Positions 36,988 through 45,991 of a stretch of 64,000 nt of DNA are shown here, in pieces. Position 1 is the first letter of the stretch; every line of letters begins with the position of its first letter. This DNA is from Duganella sp. BJB476 (GTDB taxonomy: Bacteria > Pseudomonadota > Gammaproteobacteria > Burkholderiales > Burkholderiaceae_D), in the NCBI RefSeq assembly GCF_003416895.1, contig NZ_QVIO01000001.1, forward strand, positions 1,736,001-1,800,000, read 5' to 3'. Below the pieces are notes generated by a model. The model searched no databases and was not told the origin of the DNA. It saw only the letters and a program-made list of their open reading frames with translations. Position numbers and translations under genes: made by a program.

Positions 36988-39258
36988 ATGAAACCGACCA
37001 TGTCCCCACTGGCGCTGGCGCTGTTTGCCGCCTTCTCCACCTTCGCCTGCGCGCAGGACGCGCCCGTCCATCAACTGGGCACCGTGACCATCACCGGCAA
37101 CCGTCCGACGTCGCTGCCGACCCAGATCCCGACCACGATCGAAGGCATCACCCAGGCCGAAATCGAACGCACCATCAACGCCACCGATGCCGAAGACGCG
37201 TTGAAATACCTCCCCAGCCTGTTGGTGCGCAAGCGCTACATCGGCGACTACAACCACGCCGTGCTGTCCACCCGCGCCTCCGGCACCGGCAACAGCGCGC
37301 GCTCGATGGTGTACGCCGACGGCATCCTGCTGTCCAACTACCTGGGCAACGGCGCCACTTTCGCGCCGCGCTGGGGCATGGTCAGCCCGGAGCAGATCGA
37401 ACGCGTCGATGTGCTGTATGGCCCCTTCTCCGCAGCCTACGGCGGCAACTCGGTCGGCGCGGTGGTCGATTACGTGACCCGCATGCCGACCAAGTTCGAA
37501 GCCCACGCCAAGCTGACGCTGACGCACCAGCCCTTCGAGCTGTATAACACCAGCACCAGTTACCAGGGCAAGCAGGCCAGCATCTCGCTGGGCGACCGCC
37601 AGGGCGGCTGGTCGTGGTTTGTGGACGTCAACCGCACCGACAGCGAAGGCCAGCCGCTGACCTTCCCGACCAGGGCGCCGAGCGCCGGCAAGCCTGGCAA
37701 CGCGGGCATCGCCGTCACCGGCGCAGTGGCGGGACTGGACCGCAGCAACAAGGACTGGTTCATCCTCGGCACAGCCACCCAGTACCACACGGTGCAGGAC
37801 CAGTTCAAAGGCAAGCTGGCCTATGATATCTCGCCGACGCTGCGCGCCACCTACACCTTCGGCGTCTGGCGCAACGACTCCGAGGGACGCCCTGACACTT
37901 ACCTGCGCGACGCTGCGGGCCGCCCCGTCTACAGCGGCACAGTCAACTTCGCCGGCCGCAGCTACACGCTGGCGCCGACGGACTTCAACCTGTCGAACGA
38001 AAATATCCAGCACGTGATGCACGGCCTGACCCTCAAGTCCAACACCAAGGGCGTGTTCGACTGGGAAGTGGCGGCCAGCCTGTACGACTACGACAAGGAC
38101 CAGCTGCGCGCCGCCACCGTCGAAATGCCGGCCGCGCTGGCGGGCGGTGCGGGCCGCATCGTCAACCAGGGCGGCACCGGCTGGAACACCTTGTCCGCCA
38201 GGGGCGTATGGCGTCCGGACCCGGCGCACGTGGCGGAATTCGGCTACCAGCGCGAGGCCTATAAATTGTCCAGCATCGAGAACGCCGCCAGCAACTGGAT
38301 AGACGGCGCAGCCGGCGACCGCAATTCCGCCTTCACCGGCAAGACCGAAACCAACAGCCTGTACGCGCAAGACAGCTGGAAGTTCGCGCCGCGCTGGAAG
38401 ACGGTGCTGGGCATGCGCTACGAGCGCTGGAACGCGCACGACGGCGCCACCTCCAACCGCAGCGTGACGGCGCGGCATCCGGAGCGCAGCGAGAACTACC
38501 TGTCGCCAAAAGCCGCGCTGGCATACCAGGCCAGCGACGACTGGGTATTGAAAGCCTCGCTGGGCCGCGCCGTGCGCATGCCGACGGTGTCCGAGCTTTA
38601 CCAGGGCGGCATCAACGCCGCCGGCGACTTGATCAACAACGATCCAAACCTGAAGCCGGAAAAATCCTGGACCACCGAACTGACGGCGGAGCGCAGGCTG
38701 GCCAACGGCCTGCTGCGCCTGACCGCTTTCGGCGAACGCACCAAGGATGCGCTGTACTCGCAGACCAACGTACTGGCCGGATCGTCGGTCAGCACCATCC
38801 AGAACATCGACCGCATCAACACCAAAGGGCTGGAAGCGGCCTACACGGCGGACGACGTCTGGGTGCGCGGACTGGCGTTGAGCTCCAGCGTCACCTGGAC
38901 CGATTCGAAGATCGCCCGCAACGACAAGTTCCCCGCCAGCGTGGGCAAGTGGCAGCCGCGCATTCCGGAATGGCGCGCCAGCGGCGTGGCCAGCTACGCC
39001 GTGAACGACCGGCTCTCGCTGACGCTGGCCGCGCGCTACAGCGGCAACCAGTATTCAACGCTCGACAACACAGACGTCAACGGCTTCGCCTACATGGGCG
39101 GCAGCAAATACTTCACGACCGACGTGCGCGCGCGCTACCGCATCAACCGCCAGTGGAGCGCGGCGATCGGCATCGATAACCTGAACAACTACAAATACTG
39201 GAACTTCCACCCGTATCCGCAACGGACCTACGTGGCTGAATTGAAGTTCGATCTCTAA
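36988..39258 (+). CDS. TonB-dependent receptor
   Basis: A 756-residue receptor with signal peptide (SPLALALFAAFSTFACAQ) and a ribosome binding site AGGA. The plug begins HQLGTVTITGNRPTSLPTQI and includes DAEDALKYLPSLLVRKRY, SMVYADGILLSNYLGNG and RVDVLYGPFSAAYGGNSVGA; the barrel contains LKPEKSWTTELTAERR. Its pairing with a DUF2946-like gene upstream fits metal (copper or iron chelate) uptake. The substrate cannot be read from sequence. A hairpin follows the stop codon. Confidence 0.92.
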   Translation: MKPTMSPLALALFAAFSTFACAQDAPVHQLGTVTITGNRPTSLPTQIPTTIEGITQAEIERTINATDAEDALKYLPSLLVRKRYIGDYNHAVLSTRASGTGNSARSMVYADGILLSNYLGNGATFAPRWGMVSPEQIERVDVLYGPFSAAYGGNSVGAVVDYVTRMPTKFEAHAKLTLTHQPFELYNTSTSYQGKQASISLGDRQGGWSWFVDVNRTDSEGQPLTFPTRAPSAGKPGNAGIAVTGAVAGLDRSNKDWFILGTATQYHTVQDQFKGKLAYDISPTLRATYTFGVWRNDSEGRPDTYLRDAAGRPVYSGTVNFAGRSYTLAPTDFNLSNENIQHVMHGLTLKSNTKGVFDWEVAASLYDYDKDQLRAATVEMPAALAGGAGRIVNQGGTGWNTLSARGVWRPDPAHVAEFGYQREAYKLSSIENAASNWIDGAAGDRNSAFTGKTETNSLYAQDSWKFAPRWKTVLGMRYERWNAHDGATSNRSVTARHPERSENYLSPKAALAYQASDDWVLKASLGRAVRMPTVSELYQGGINAAGDLINNDPNLKPEKSWTTELTAERRLANGLLRLTAFGERTKDALYSQTNVLAGSSVSTIQNIDRINTKGLEAAYTADDVWVRGLALSSSVTWTDSKIARNDKFPASVGKWQPRIPEWRASGVASYAVNDRLSLTLAARYSGNQYSTLDNTDVNGFAYMGGSKYFTTDVRARYRINRQWSAAIGIDNLNNYKYWNFHPYPQRTYVAELKFDL

Positions 39259-39270
39259 GCTAGTCCACCG

Positions 39271-39300
39271 CAAGCGCAATCGTTTTTTCGATTGCGCTTG
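39271..39300. terminator. Strong stem-loop after the TonB receptor, T-rich loop
   Basis: CAAGCGCAATCG (39271-39282) and CGATTGCGCTTG (39289-39300) form a perfect 12-bp stem with a TTTTTT loop. It starts 12 bp after the receptor stop and ends 63 bp before hmp. It lacks a T-run after the stem, so classical intrinsic termination is uncertain; it may instead protect the 3' end. Confidence 0.55.
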
Positions 39301-39363
39301 CTCTGACATTTAAACATTCATGTGATATACTTGTTTACGTCGAAACCACACATGGACCGCAAA

Positions 39364-40545
39364 ATGCTCAGCACCGAACAAAAAGCCATCATCAGCGCCA
39401 CCGTCCCTATCCTGGAACAAGGCGGCGAAGCCCTGACCCGCCATTTCTACATGACGCTGTTCCGCGACTTCCCGCAGGTGAAGCCGATCTTCAACCAGGC
39501 CAACCAGGCGGACGGCAACCAGCAACGCGCGCTGGCCAATGCGGTGCTGATGTACGCGAAGAACATCGACCGGCTGGAGCAACTGGGCCCGCTGGTATCG
39601 ACCATCATCAACAAGCATGTGTCGCTGCAAATCCAGCGCGAGCACTATCCGATGGTCGGCGTATCGCTGCTGAAGGCGATCCGTGAAGTACTGGGCGCCG
39701 ACGTCGCCACCGATGCGGTCCTCGATGCATGGGGCGCGGCTTACGGACAGCTGGCCGACATACTGGCCGGCGCCGAGCAAGGCATCTACGAAAAGAACGA
39801 GGCGGCGGAAGGCGGCTGGAGCGGCGCGCGCGAATTCAAGGTAGTCTCGAAGACCGCCGAAAGCGACGAAGTCACCTCCTTCGTCATGCAGCCGGCCGAT
39901 GGCGGCAAAGTGGTGGCGCATGCGCCGGGCCAGTACATCGGTTTGCTGATCGACGTGTACGGCGAAGAGCAACGCCGCCAGTACTCGCTGTCCGCCGCCA
40001 GCAACGGCAGCAGCTACCGCATCAGCGTCAAGCGCGAGCCGGGCGGCGCGGTGTCCAACTTCCTGCACGACCACGTCAACGTTGGCGACAGTTTGAACCT
40101 GGTGCCGCCGTCGGGCGACTTCACTCTGGCCGACAGCGACAAGCCGCTGGTGCTGATCAGCGGCGGCGTCGGCATCACGCCGACGCTGGCGATGCTGACG
40201 GCGGCGCTGACCACCGGTCGCCGCATCCACTTCATCCACGCGGCGCGCCACGCCAGCGTGCACGCCTTCCGCGACCACATCGACACGCTGGCGGCGCAGC
40301 ACCCGCAGCTGCAACGCTTCTACTGCTACGAAGCGGCCAACGACAGCGGCCCGCAGCCGCACGCCACCGGCTACATCGGCCAGCAGCAGCTGAACGCCTG
40401 GCTTCCGGAGACGCGCGACGTCGACGCCTACTTCCTCGGCCCCACGCCGTTCATGAAGGCGATCAAGTCGCACCTGCTGGAACTGGGCGTGCCGCAATCG
40501 CAAACCTACTACGAGTTCTTCGGTCCCGCCGAAGCACTCGGCTGA
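39364..40545 (+). CDS. hmp: Nitric oxide dioxygenase / flavohemoglobin
   Basis: I start at ATG 39364 (MLSTEQKAII, 393 residues), which matches the length and N-terminus of E. coli Hmp; ATG 39352 is possible. The globin domain has Tyr29 (HFYMTLF), Gln53 (GNQQRAL) and proximal His85 (INKHVSLQI). The FAD region has RRQYSLSAAS and the NAD region LVLISGGVGITPTLAML. The enzyme turns NO and O2 into nitrate. It ends overlapping the 3' end of the convergent PAS-GGDEF-EAL gene by 37 bp. Nearby FNR-type regulators suit an oxygen/NO stress locus, but I see no FNR box before hmp. Confidence 0.95.
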   Translation: MLSTEQKAIISATVPILEQGGEALTRHFYMTLFRDFPQVKPIFNQANQADGNQQRALANAVLMYAKNIDRLEQLGPLVSTIINKHVSLQIQREHYPMVGVSLLKAIREVLGADVATDAVLDAWGAAYGQLADILAGAEQGIYEKNEAAEGGWSGAREFKVVSKTAESDEVTSFVMQPADGGKVVAHAPGQYIGLLIDVYGEEQRRQYSLSAASNGSSYRISVKREPGGAVSNFLHDHVNVGDSLNLVPPSGDFTLADSDKPLVLISGGVGITPTLAMLTAALTTGRRIHFIHAARHASVHAFRDHIDTLAAQHPQLQRFYCYEAANDSGPQPHATGYIGQQQLNAWLPETRDVDAYFLGPTPFMKAIKSHLLELGVPQSQTYYEFFGPAEALG

Positions 40546-42272
40546 TCGGACCATCCGGTAATCAAAGCGCGCAGCTGCGGCTCCGGCACCGGACGGCTAT
40601 ACAGATAGCCCTGATAACGCCGGCAGCCCAGTTCCTCCAGCAGCGCGCGCTGCGCCTGCGTCTCGACGCCTTCTGCGATCACGTCCAGTTGCAGGCTGCG
40701 CGCCATCGCAATGATGGTTCGCACGATGACCTGGTCGCTACTGTCGCTGGCCAGGTCGCGCACAAAGGACTGGTCTATCTTCAGTTGGCTCAACGGCAGG
40801 CGCTTCAGGTATTGCAGTGAAGAGTAGCCGGTGCCGAAATCGTCGAGCGAAAAACGCACACCGATCGCCTTGAGCTCCTGCATGCAAGCGATGGTGTCCT
40901 CGATCTTATCCAGCAGCACACCCTCGGTCAATTCCAGCTTCAGCAAACGCGGATCGATGCCATGCCGGTCTACCGCCATGCGCACCTCCCTGCCAAAGTC
41001 CGGCTGATGGAATTGCTGCGCGCTGACGTTGATCGCCAGGACCAGGTGCGCCATCCCGGGCGCCGCTTGCCACGCCGCGAGCTGCGCACATGCCGTCTCC
41101 AGCACCCAGCTGCCTATCGACAGTATCAACCCCGTTTCTTCAGCCAGAGAAATGAAACTGGCCGGCGAAACCGTCGCGCCATCGCTGCGTATCCAGCGTA
41201 TCAGCGCCTCGGCGCCGCGCGCCTTGCCGTGCTGGTCGACCTGTACCTGGTAATACAACGCGAATTGACGGCATTCGATCGCGTGCCGCAAATCGCTTTC
41301 CAATTGCGCCCGTTCGCTGATGCGGTCCTGCATCCGCCGGTCGAAGAAACGCATGCCGTTGCGGCCAGCCTGCTTGGCTTGATACATGGCGATATCGGCC
41401 TGCATCAACAGGTCGTCCGGCTGCGGCGGCTCGCCGTTGTGGAACAGGGTCGCACCGATACTCGGCGTGCTGCGGCAGTGATGCGTTCCCAGTTCGTAAG
41501 GCCGGTTCAACGCGGCCAGTATCTTGGCTCCCAGCGACTCCACTTCGGCGGCCGCCTCCAGCGCGCCGCTGCTCAGCCCCTCCACCAGCACCACGAATTC
41601 ATCGCCGCCGAGACGAGCAACGGTGTCGCCTTTGCGCAGGCTCGATTGCAAGCGCTCCGCCACCTGTGACAGCAGCAGGTCGCCGACGTTATGACCCAGC
41701 GTGTCGTTCAGGGTCTTGAAGTTATCCAGGTCGATGAACATCAGCGCGCAGTAGCGGTCATGCTGGCTGCTGGCGGCCAGCACTTGCCGCAGCCGGTCCA
41801 GCAGCAGGCGGCGGTTGGGCAGGCGTGTCAGCGGATCGTAGAACGCCAGGCTACGGATTTCGTCGTTGGCGGCCTTGCTGAGCGTGATGTCGGTCAGCGC
41901 GGCGACGTAGTTGGTGATCTCGCCGTCGTCATCGCGCACGGCGGTGATGCTCAGGTGCTCGGGATAGACCTCGCCGTTCTTGCGGCGGTTCCAGATCTCC
42001 CCTTCCCAGATCCCGTCACGCGCGATGGCGGCCCACATCACGGCATAGAAGTCCGGCACGTGGCGCCCGGAACTCAATAGCCTGGGCGTTTGTCCCACCA
42101 CCTCCTCGCTGCTGTAGCCGGTGATGCGGACGAAGGCCTGGTTGACGCGCACGATGCGGCCGCGCGCGTCGGTCACCATCATGCCCTGCGCGGCTTCGAA
42201 TACGGTGGCTGCCACACAGGGATTGTGGACGGCAACATGGGTCGGTGCACACGCGCTCAAGGATGGTGACAT
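40509..42272 (-). CDS. PAS-GGDEF-EAL c-di-GMP phosphodiesterase/cyclase
   Basis: A 587-residue soluble protein with no membrane segments. The PAS domain is at about 22-130 (GMMVTDARGRIVRVNQAFVR, WEGEIWNRRKNGEVYPE), the GGDEF domain has intact G222-G-D-E-F226, and the EAL domain has intact E355-A-L357 with LDDFGTGYSSLQYLKRLP. Both activities may be present. The PAS domain could bind haem, flavin or another ligand; no clear axial residue can be named. It is divergent from the FNR gene, with a perfect FNR box centred between them, so oxygen control is likely. Confidence 0.92.
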   Translation of the reverse strand: MSPSLSACAPTHVAVHNPCVAATVFEAAQGMMVTDARGRIVRVNQAFVRITGYSSEEVVGQTPRLLSSGRHVPDFYAVMWAAIARDGIWEGEIWNRRKNGEVYPEHLSITAVRDDDGEITNYVAALTDITLSKAANDEIRSLAFYDPLTRLPNRRLLLDRLRQVLAASSQHDRYCALMFIDLDNFKTLNDTLGHNVGDLLLSQVAERLQSSLRKGDTVARLGGDEFVVLVEGLSSGALEAAAEVESLGAKILAALNRPYELGTHHCRSTPSIGATLFHNGEPPQPDDLLMQADIAMYQAKQAGRNGMRFFDRRMQDRISERAQLESDLRHAIECRQFALYYQVQVDQHGKARGAEALIRWIRSDGATVSPASFISLAEETGLILSIGSWVLETACAQLAAWQAAPGMAHLVLAINVSAQQFHQPDFGREVRMAVDRHGIDPRLLKLELTEGVLLDKIEDTIACMQELKAIGVRFSLDDFGTGYSSLQYLKRLPLSQLKIDQSFVRDLASDSSDQVIVRTIIAMARSLQLDVIAEGVETQAQRALLEELGCRRYQGYLYSRPVPEPQLRALITGWSDQPSASAGPKNS

Positions 42273-42334
42273 GAAGAACCTTAGTTACAGACAATGAAGT
42301 AAGCGAAGGTTACTGATCCTCATCAAGAAAATAA

Positions 42335-42348
42335 TTGATCTGGATCAA
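42335..42348. promoter_or_regulatory. Perfect FNR/ANR box
   Basis: TTGATCTGGATCAA is a full match to the FNR consensus TTGAT-N4-ATCAA. It lies 62 bp from the start codon of the PAS-GGDEF-EAL gene on one side and 62 bp from the FNR-type gene on the other. It could activate or repress either or both. Confidence 0.85.
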
Positions 42349-42410
42349 AGAAATTGCAGTTGCAGGTCACTACCATGAACTAATCATCCAAAAAAGAAGA
42401 GCAGGAAATC

Positions 42411-43130
42411 ATGATAGCCTCCATTGAACGCAACAATTGCGCCGAGTGCGAGCATCGCATGACGTGCGTCGGCGCTGCCGCCGGCAACCGGGACGCCAGC
42501 CAGCGCATACGCATCGCCCGCCACGCCGCCCTGTACCAGGCCGGCGATGCCGTCAGCGATCACATTTTCAACATCCGTTCCGGCAGCTTCAAGGTCTTGC
42601 GCGCCGCCTCCCAGCAGCCGGCGCACATCATCGGCTTCGCGCTGGCGCCCGATTTCCTCGGCCTCGATGCGCTGGATCGCGAGCGGCACGCCAACACCGT
42701 CATCGCATTGGAAGACAGCGAGGTATGCAGCATCAACTGGAACCGCCACGCCTTCGAGGGTTGGCGGCGGCCGGTGATGCGCGCCAGCCTGCACGCCCTG
42801 CTCAGCCGCGAGATCCGCCGCGAACAGCGCGCCGCCCTCATGCTGCGCAATACCCAGGCCGAACAACGCATGGCCGACCTGCTGCTGTCGCTGTCGCAGC
42901 GCCGCGCCGAATACGGCCATGTGGCGGAGCAGTTCCGGCTGCCGATGTCGCGCTGCGATATCGCCAGCTACCTGGGCGTGACCGCCGAATGCGTCAGCCG
43001 CCTGCTGCTGCTGTTCCGGCAGCGTGCCCTGTTCGAACTGCGGCGCAGGGACATCAAGCTGCTGGACCTGTCGGCGCTGCGCCGCATGGCGATCGGCAGC
43101 GCTCCGGAACCGGCAATGGTGGCGTCATGA
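42411..43130 (+). CDS. fnr: FNR-type oxygen-sensing transcriptional regulator
   Basis: A 239-residue Crp/Fnr protein. The N-terminal cysteines C10-x2-C13-x5-C19 and internal C106 (DSEVCSINW) reproduce the four ligands of the FNR [4Fe-4S] cluster. The cAMP-fold domain follows (QAGDAVSDHIFNIRSGSFKV), then the dimer helix and helix-turn-helix. Recognition-helix residues Glu193, Ser196 and Arg197 (TAECVSRLL) match those that read TTGAT. A perfect FNR box lies upstream, suggesting autoregulation. The next Crp/Fnr gene overlaps its stop by 4 bp (ATGA). The symbol denotes family type. Confidence 0.92.
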   Translation: MIASIERNNCAECEHRMTCVGAAAGNRDASQRIRIARHAALYQAGDAVSDHIFNIRSGSFKVLRAASQQPAHIIGFALAPDFLGLDALDRERHANTVIALEDSEVCSINWNRHAFEGWRRPVMRASLHALLSREIRREQRAALMLRNTQAEQRMADLLLSLSQRRAEYGHVAEQFRLPMSRCDIASYLGVTAECVSRLLLLFRQRALFELRRRDIKLLDLSALRRMAIGSAPEPAMVAS

Positions 43131-43792
43131 CCGGATTCGAACTGGCCCAATGCCAGCTTGGCAGCCAGGTACAACTGGCGCGCGGCGAGCACCTGTTCCA
43201 CATGGGCGGCGAGGCCGGCGGCGAACTGTATTTTGTCCGCAGCGGCCACTTGAAGATATACCAGCGCTGCGGCGACGGCCTGCAGCGCATCATCGACTTC
43301 ACGCGTCCGGGAGACTGGCTGGGTATCGATACGATAGGCGAAGAATTCCGGCACGCGTCCGCCCAGGCATTGACCGACTGCCTGGTGGACGTGGTGCAGT
43401 ACCGGCAGCTGGCCGAGTTGATGGACGAGGAACCGTACAGCTGCGACCTGTTCAGCGCGATGCTGAGCCGCGAGATCGACCGCCAGCAACTGGCCGCCGC
43501 CATCCTGCGCAGCGCCGGCGCCTGCCAGCGCATCGTGATGTTCCTGCTGCAGCGCGCCGGGCCGGCGCCGCAAGCGCCGATGCTGGAGACCCACTCGCCG
43601 CTGCCGATGTCGCGCCAGGACATCAGCGACTACCTGGGCCTGACCCCGGCCACCGTCAGCCGCACCCTCAGCTCCCTCAAGCGCAACGGCTGGATATCGC
43701 TGGGTCAGCGCGGCTTCGTGGTGCAGTCCCGCCCCGCGCTGGAACGGTTGGCGGCCGGGGCGCCTCTGGCCATCGCGCCCCACGCCGCCTGA
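43127..43792 (+). CDS. Second Crp/Fnr family regulator, without Fe-S cysteines
   Basis: A 221-residue regulator translated from an ATG overlapping the FNR stop codon. It has the cyclic-nucleotide-type fold (QLARGEHLFHMGGEAGGELY, GDWLGIDTIGEEF) and a helix-turn-helix PMSRQDISDYLGLTPATVSR. There is no N-terminal cysteine cluster, and Ala replaces the Glu of the FNR recognition helix, so both input and DNA target should differ from FNR. Haem-based NO or redox sensing (Dnr/NnrR-like) is one option. Translational coupling implies the two regulators act together, perhaps as a cascade. Confidence 0.88.
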   Translation: MTGFELAQCQLGSQVQLARGEHLFHMGGEAGGELYFVRSGHLKIYQRCGDGLQRIIDFTRPGDWLGIDTIGEEFRHASAQALTDCLVDVVQYRQLAELMDEEPYSCDLFSAMLSREIDRQQLAAAILRSAGACQRIVMFLLQRAGPAPQAPMLETHSPLPMSRQDISDYLGLTPATVSRTLSSLKRNGWISLGQRGFVVQSRPALERLAAGAPLAIAPHAA

Positions 43793-43799
43793 CCCGGCG

Positions 43800-44012
43800 T
43801 CACACCGCCGACTTGGGCCGACGCCTGCGGGTGGTGATGCTCTCGCGGTTCAGGCCCCAGTTGTCGGTCTCCACTTCGTCGATGATGACGAAGGTGGTCG
43901 CCGGGTCCTTGTCCAGCACGCGGACCAGCAGGTCGGTGACGCCTTCGATCAGCTCCAGCTTCTGGGCCGCCGTTACGCCTTCCTTGGTCACGCGGATGTT
44001 CACATATGGCAT
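43800..44012 (-). CDS. 4-oxalocrotonate tautomerase family protein
   Basis: A 70-residue tautomerase. After Met removal Pro1 (MPYVNIRVTKEGVT) is the catalytic base, and later residues (VIIDEVETDNWGLNRESITT) match the family. It interconverts keto and enol forms of small acids, possibly aromatic breakdown products, but no catabolic cluster is here. It is divergent from a LysR regulator that starts 132 bp away and may control it. Confidence 0.9.
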   Translation of the reverse strand: MPYVNIRVTKEGVTAAQKLELIEGVTDLLVRVLDKDPATTFVIIDEVETDNWGLNRESITTRRRRPKSAV

Positions 44013-44113
44013 GGTGATGCTCCTTTGGTTTTCTGGTTGCGGCGTTCAACGACGCCATGCGGATCACTGTACTGACGACACGTCCGTTGATAAATGAGGC
44101 GCAATGCAAGATA

Positions 44114-44135
44114 ATTGATACACAATGTAATCAAT
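44114..44135. promoter_or_regulatory. Inverted repeat before the LysR gene (candidate operator)
   Basis: ATTGAT and ATCAAT flank 10 nt at 44114-44135. The repeat ends 9 bp before the LysR start at 44145 and lies in the divergent region shared with the tautomerase gene. Size and symmetry fit a LysR-type site, used for autorepression. Confidence 0.45.
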
Positions 44136-44144
44136 GAGGCGGAC

Positions 44145-45059
44145 ATGAAGCGCAATTTCGACGACATCCTGCTAGGCAGCATAGAGCTGTTCTGCTTTGC
44201 GGCGGAACTGGGCAGCTTTACCGCGGCCGCCACTGCGGCCAGCGTAACGCCGGCCGCCGTCAGCCGCTCCATCGCCAGGCTGGAGGAGCGGCTGGGCGTG
44301 CGCCTGTTCGTGCGCACCACGCGCCAGATCCGATTGACGGACGGCGGCCGCACCTATTTCGAACAATGCCGGCAGGCGCTGTCGCTGCTGACGGACGCCG
44401 AGCGCCAGGTCACGGGCGGCCAGGCCAAGCCGGCCGGCGCGCTGCGCATCAGCGCACCGACGCCGTATGCGCATTACCGTCTGCTGCCTTTGCTGGGGGA
44501 GTTCCGCCGGAAGTATCCGGAAGTGACGCTGGATATCCACGTCAGCAACCGCAATATCGACTTCGCCGACGAAGGCTACGACCTGGCGATACGCGGCCGC
44601 GCGCCGGCCGACTCCAACCTCATCGCGCGCAAGCTGGAAGATGCGGAGCTGGTGCTGGTCGCCTCGCCCGCCTACCTGAAACGCCACGGCAAGCCGCGCA
44701 AGCTGGAAGACCTGCACCAGCACGAATGCATACAGTTCGAGCTCCCCAGCACCGGCAAGCGCATTCCGTGGCAGTTCATGCAGGACGGCGTGGCGGTCGA
44801 CATGCCGACCAGCGGCGGCTTATGCTGCTCGGAGGACGTGCTGGGCATCGTCACGCTGGCGCGCGCGGGCGCGGGGCTGGTGCAGACCTACCGCTACATC
44901 ATCGAGCAAGACCTGGCGCGCGGCGACCTGGTCGAACTGCTGCCGCAGCATGGCGGCACGTCGCGACCCTTTATCCTGCTGTATCCGCACGCGCGCCACC
45001 TGTCGCTGCGGGTGCGCACCTTTGTCGACTTCCTGGTGGCCAAGCTTCCGGGGCACTAG
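44145..45059 (+). CDS. LysR family transcriptional regulator
   Basis: I start at ATG 44145, behind GAGGC; the longer frame adds 10 residues across the candidate operator. The protein is 304 residues. The helix-turn-helix is ELGSFTAAATAASVTPAAVSR, followed by a substrate-binding domain (GALRISAPTPYAHYRLLPLL, YDLAIRGRAPADSNLIARKL). It belongs with the DsdC/PerR-like group common next to oxidoreductases and tautomerases. Its stop overlaps that of the convergent LysR gene by 4 bp. Confidence 0.9.
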   Translation: MKRNFDDILLGSIELFCFAAELGSFTAAATAASVTPAAVSRSIARLEERLGVRLFVRTTRQIRLTDGGRTYFEQCRQALSLLTDAERQVTGGQAKPAGALRISAPTPYAHYRLLPLLGEFRRKYPEVTLDIHVSNRNIDFADEGYDLAIRGRAPADSNLIARKLEDAELVLVASPAYLKRHGKPRKLEDLHQHECIQFELPSTGKRIPWQFMQDGVAVDMPTSGGLCCSEDVLGIVTLARAGAGLVQTYRYIIEQDLARGDLVELLPQHGGTSRPFILLYPHARHLSLRVRTFVDFLVAKLPGH

Positions 45060-45913
45060 GCCAGGCTGTCCGCGAAGGCGCTGCGGGCGGGATGATGCAA
45101 CACGTCCTTGCGCCAGACCAGCAGGGTTTCGACCTGAGCGACGTGCGGCGGCAGCGTGTGCTGGCGTATGGTCTTGGCCAGCTTGCGCTGGCTCAGCACC
45201 TCTTTCGGCATCAGCGCCACGCCCATGCCGGCGGCCACGCAGCCGATGATCGCCTCGAACGTGCCGAATTCAGACACCCGCGCCGGCGCCACCCCACCCT
45301 CGGCAAACCAGGCTTCCAGCCGGCGGCGGTAGCTGCAGCCGGTGCGGAACACCAGCAGGTTGCGCCGCGCCAGCTCCTGCGGCGACGTCACCGGCGGATG
45401 GCCGTGGCAGGTGATCAGCACCAGCTCTTCTTCAAACACCGGCAGCTGCTCAAGCTCCGCGTGCTGCACCGGGCCGGCGACCAGGGCCACGTCCAGCCTG
45501 TGCTTGAGGACTCCGTCCAGCAGCTGATCGGTGGGCGCGGTGTCCAGTATCAGGTCGACATGCGGATACTTGCGGCTGAAAGCAGCCAGCACTTGCGGCA
45601 GGCGCGCCGCCGCCGTGGTCTCCATCGAACCGATGCGCAGCTGGCCGGACGGTTTCTGATCCGGCTGCATGGCGGCCTGCGCCTCCTCCGCCAATTGCAG
45701 CAGGCGATCGGCATAGGCCAGCAGGCGCGAGCCTTCGACGGTGATCTGCAGCTTGCGGCCGGAGCGATGGAACAGCGACACGCCCAGCGACTCCTCCAAC
45801 TGCGTCAACCGCGCCGACACGTTGGACTGGACGCGGTTCAGCCGCGAGGCGGCCAGCGTGACGCTGCCCTCTTCGGCGACCGCTTTAAAGATGCGCAAGG
45901 CGGAGAGTTCCAT
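45056..45913 (-). CDS. LysR family transcriptional regulator, divergent from an MFS exporter
   Basis: A 285-residue regulator with N-terminal helix-turn-helix (EEGSVTLAASRLNRVQSNVS) and effector domain (GQLRIGSMETTAAARLPQVL, HVDLILDTAPTDQLLDG). It resembles CysB/PtxR-like efflux regulators. It faces the MFS transporter gene with a 78-bp AT-rich gap containing TTCATTTTTTGAA (45952-45964), a possible TTCA-N5-TGAA binding half-site pair. Control of the transporter is likely, by analogy with many LysR-MFS pairs. Confidence 0.9.
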   Translation of the reverse strand: MELSALRIFKAVAEEGSVTLAASRLNRVQSNVSARLTQLEESLGVSLFHRSGRKLQITVEGSRLLAYADRLLQLAEEAQAAMQPDQKPSGQLRIGSMETTAAARLPQVLAAFSRKYPHVDLILDTAPTDQLLDGVLKHRLDVALVAGPVQHAELEQLPVFEEELVLITCHGHPPVTSPQELARRNLLVFRTGCSYRRRLEAWFAEGGVAPARVSEFGTFEAIIGCVAAGMGVALMPKEVLSQRKLAKTIRQHTLPPHVAQVETLLVWRKDVLHHPARSAFADSLA

Positions 45914-45991
45914 GGTCGATTCTTAAAATGAGATAGGTGACTTCATTATTATTCATTTTTTGAAATAGTCAAACCATCCTATAGTGCAGTC

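Noticed and set aside
45952..45964. TTCATTTTTTGAA as a confirmed LysR site
   Set aside because: Arms are only 4 bp in an AT-rich gap; kept as a remark in the gene entry, not as a separate feature.
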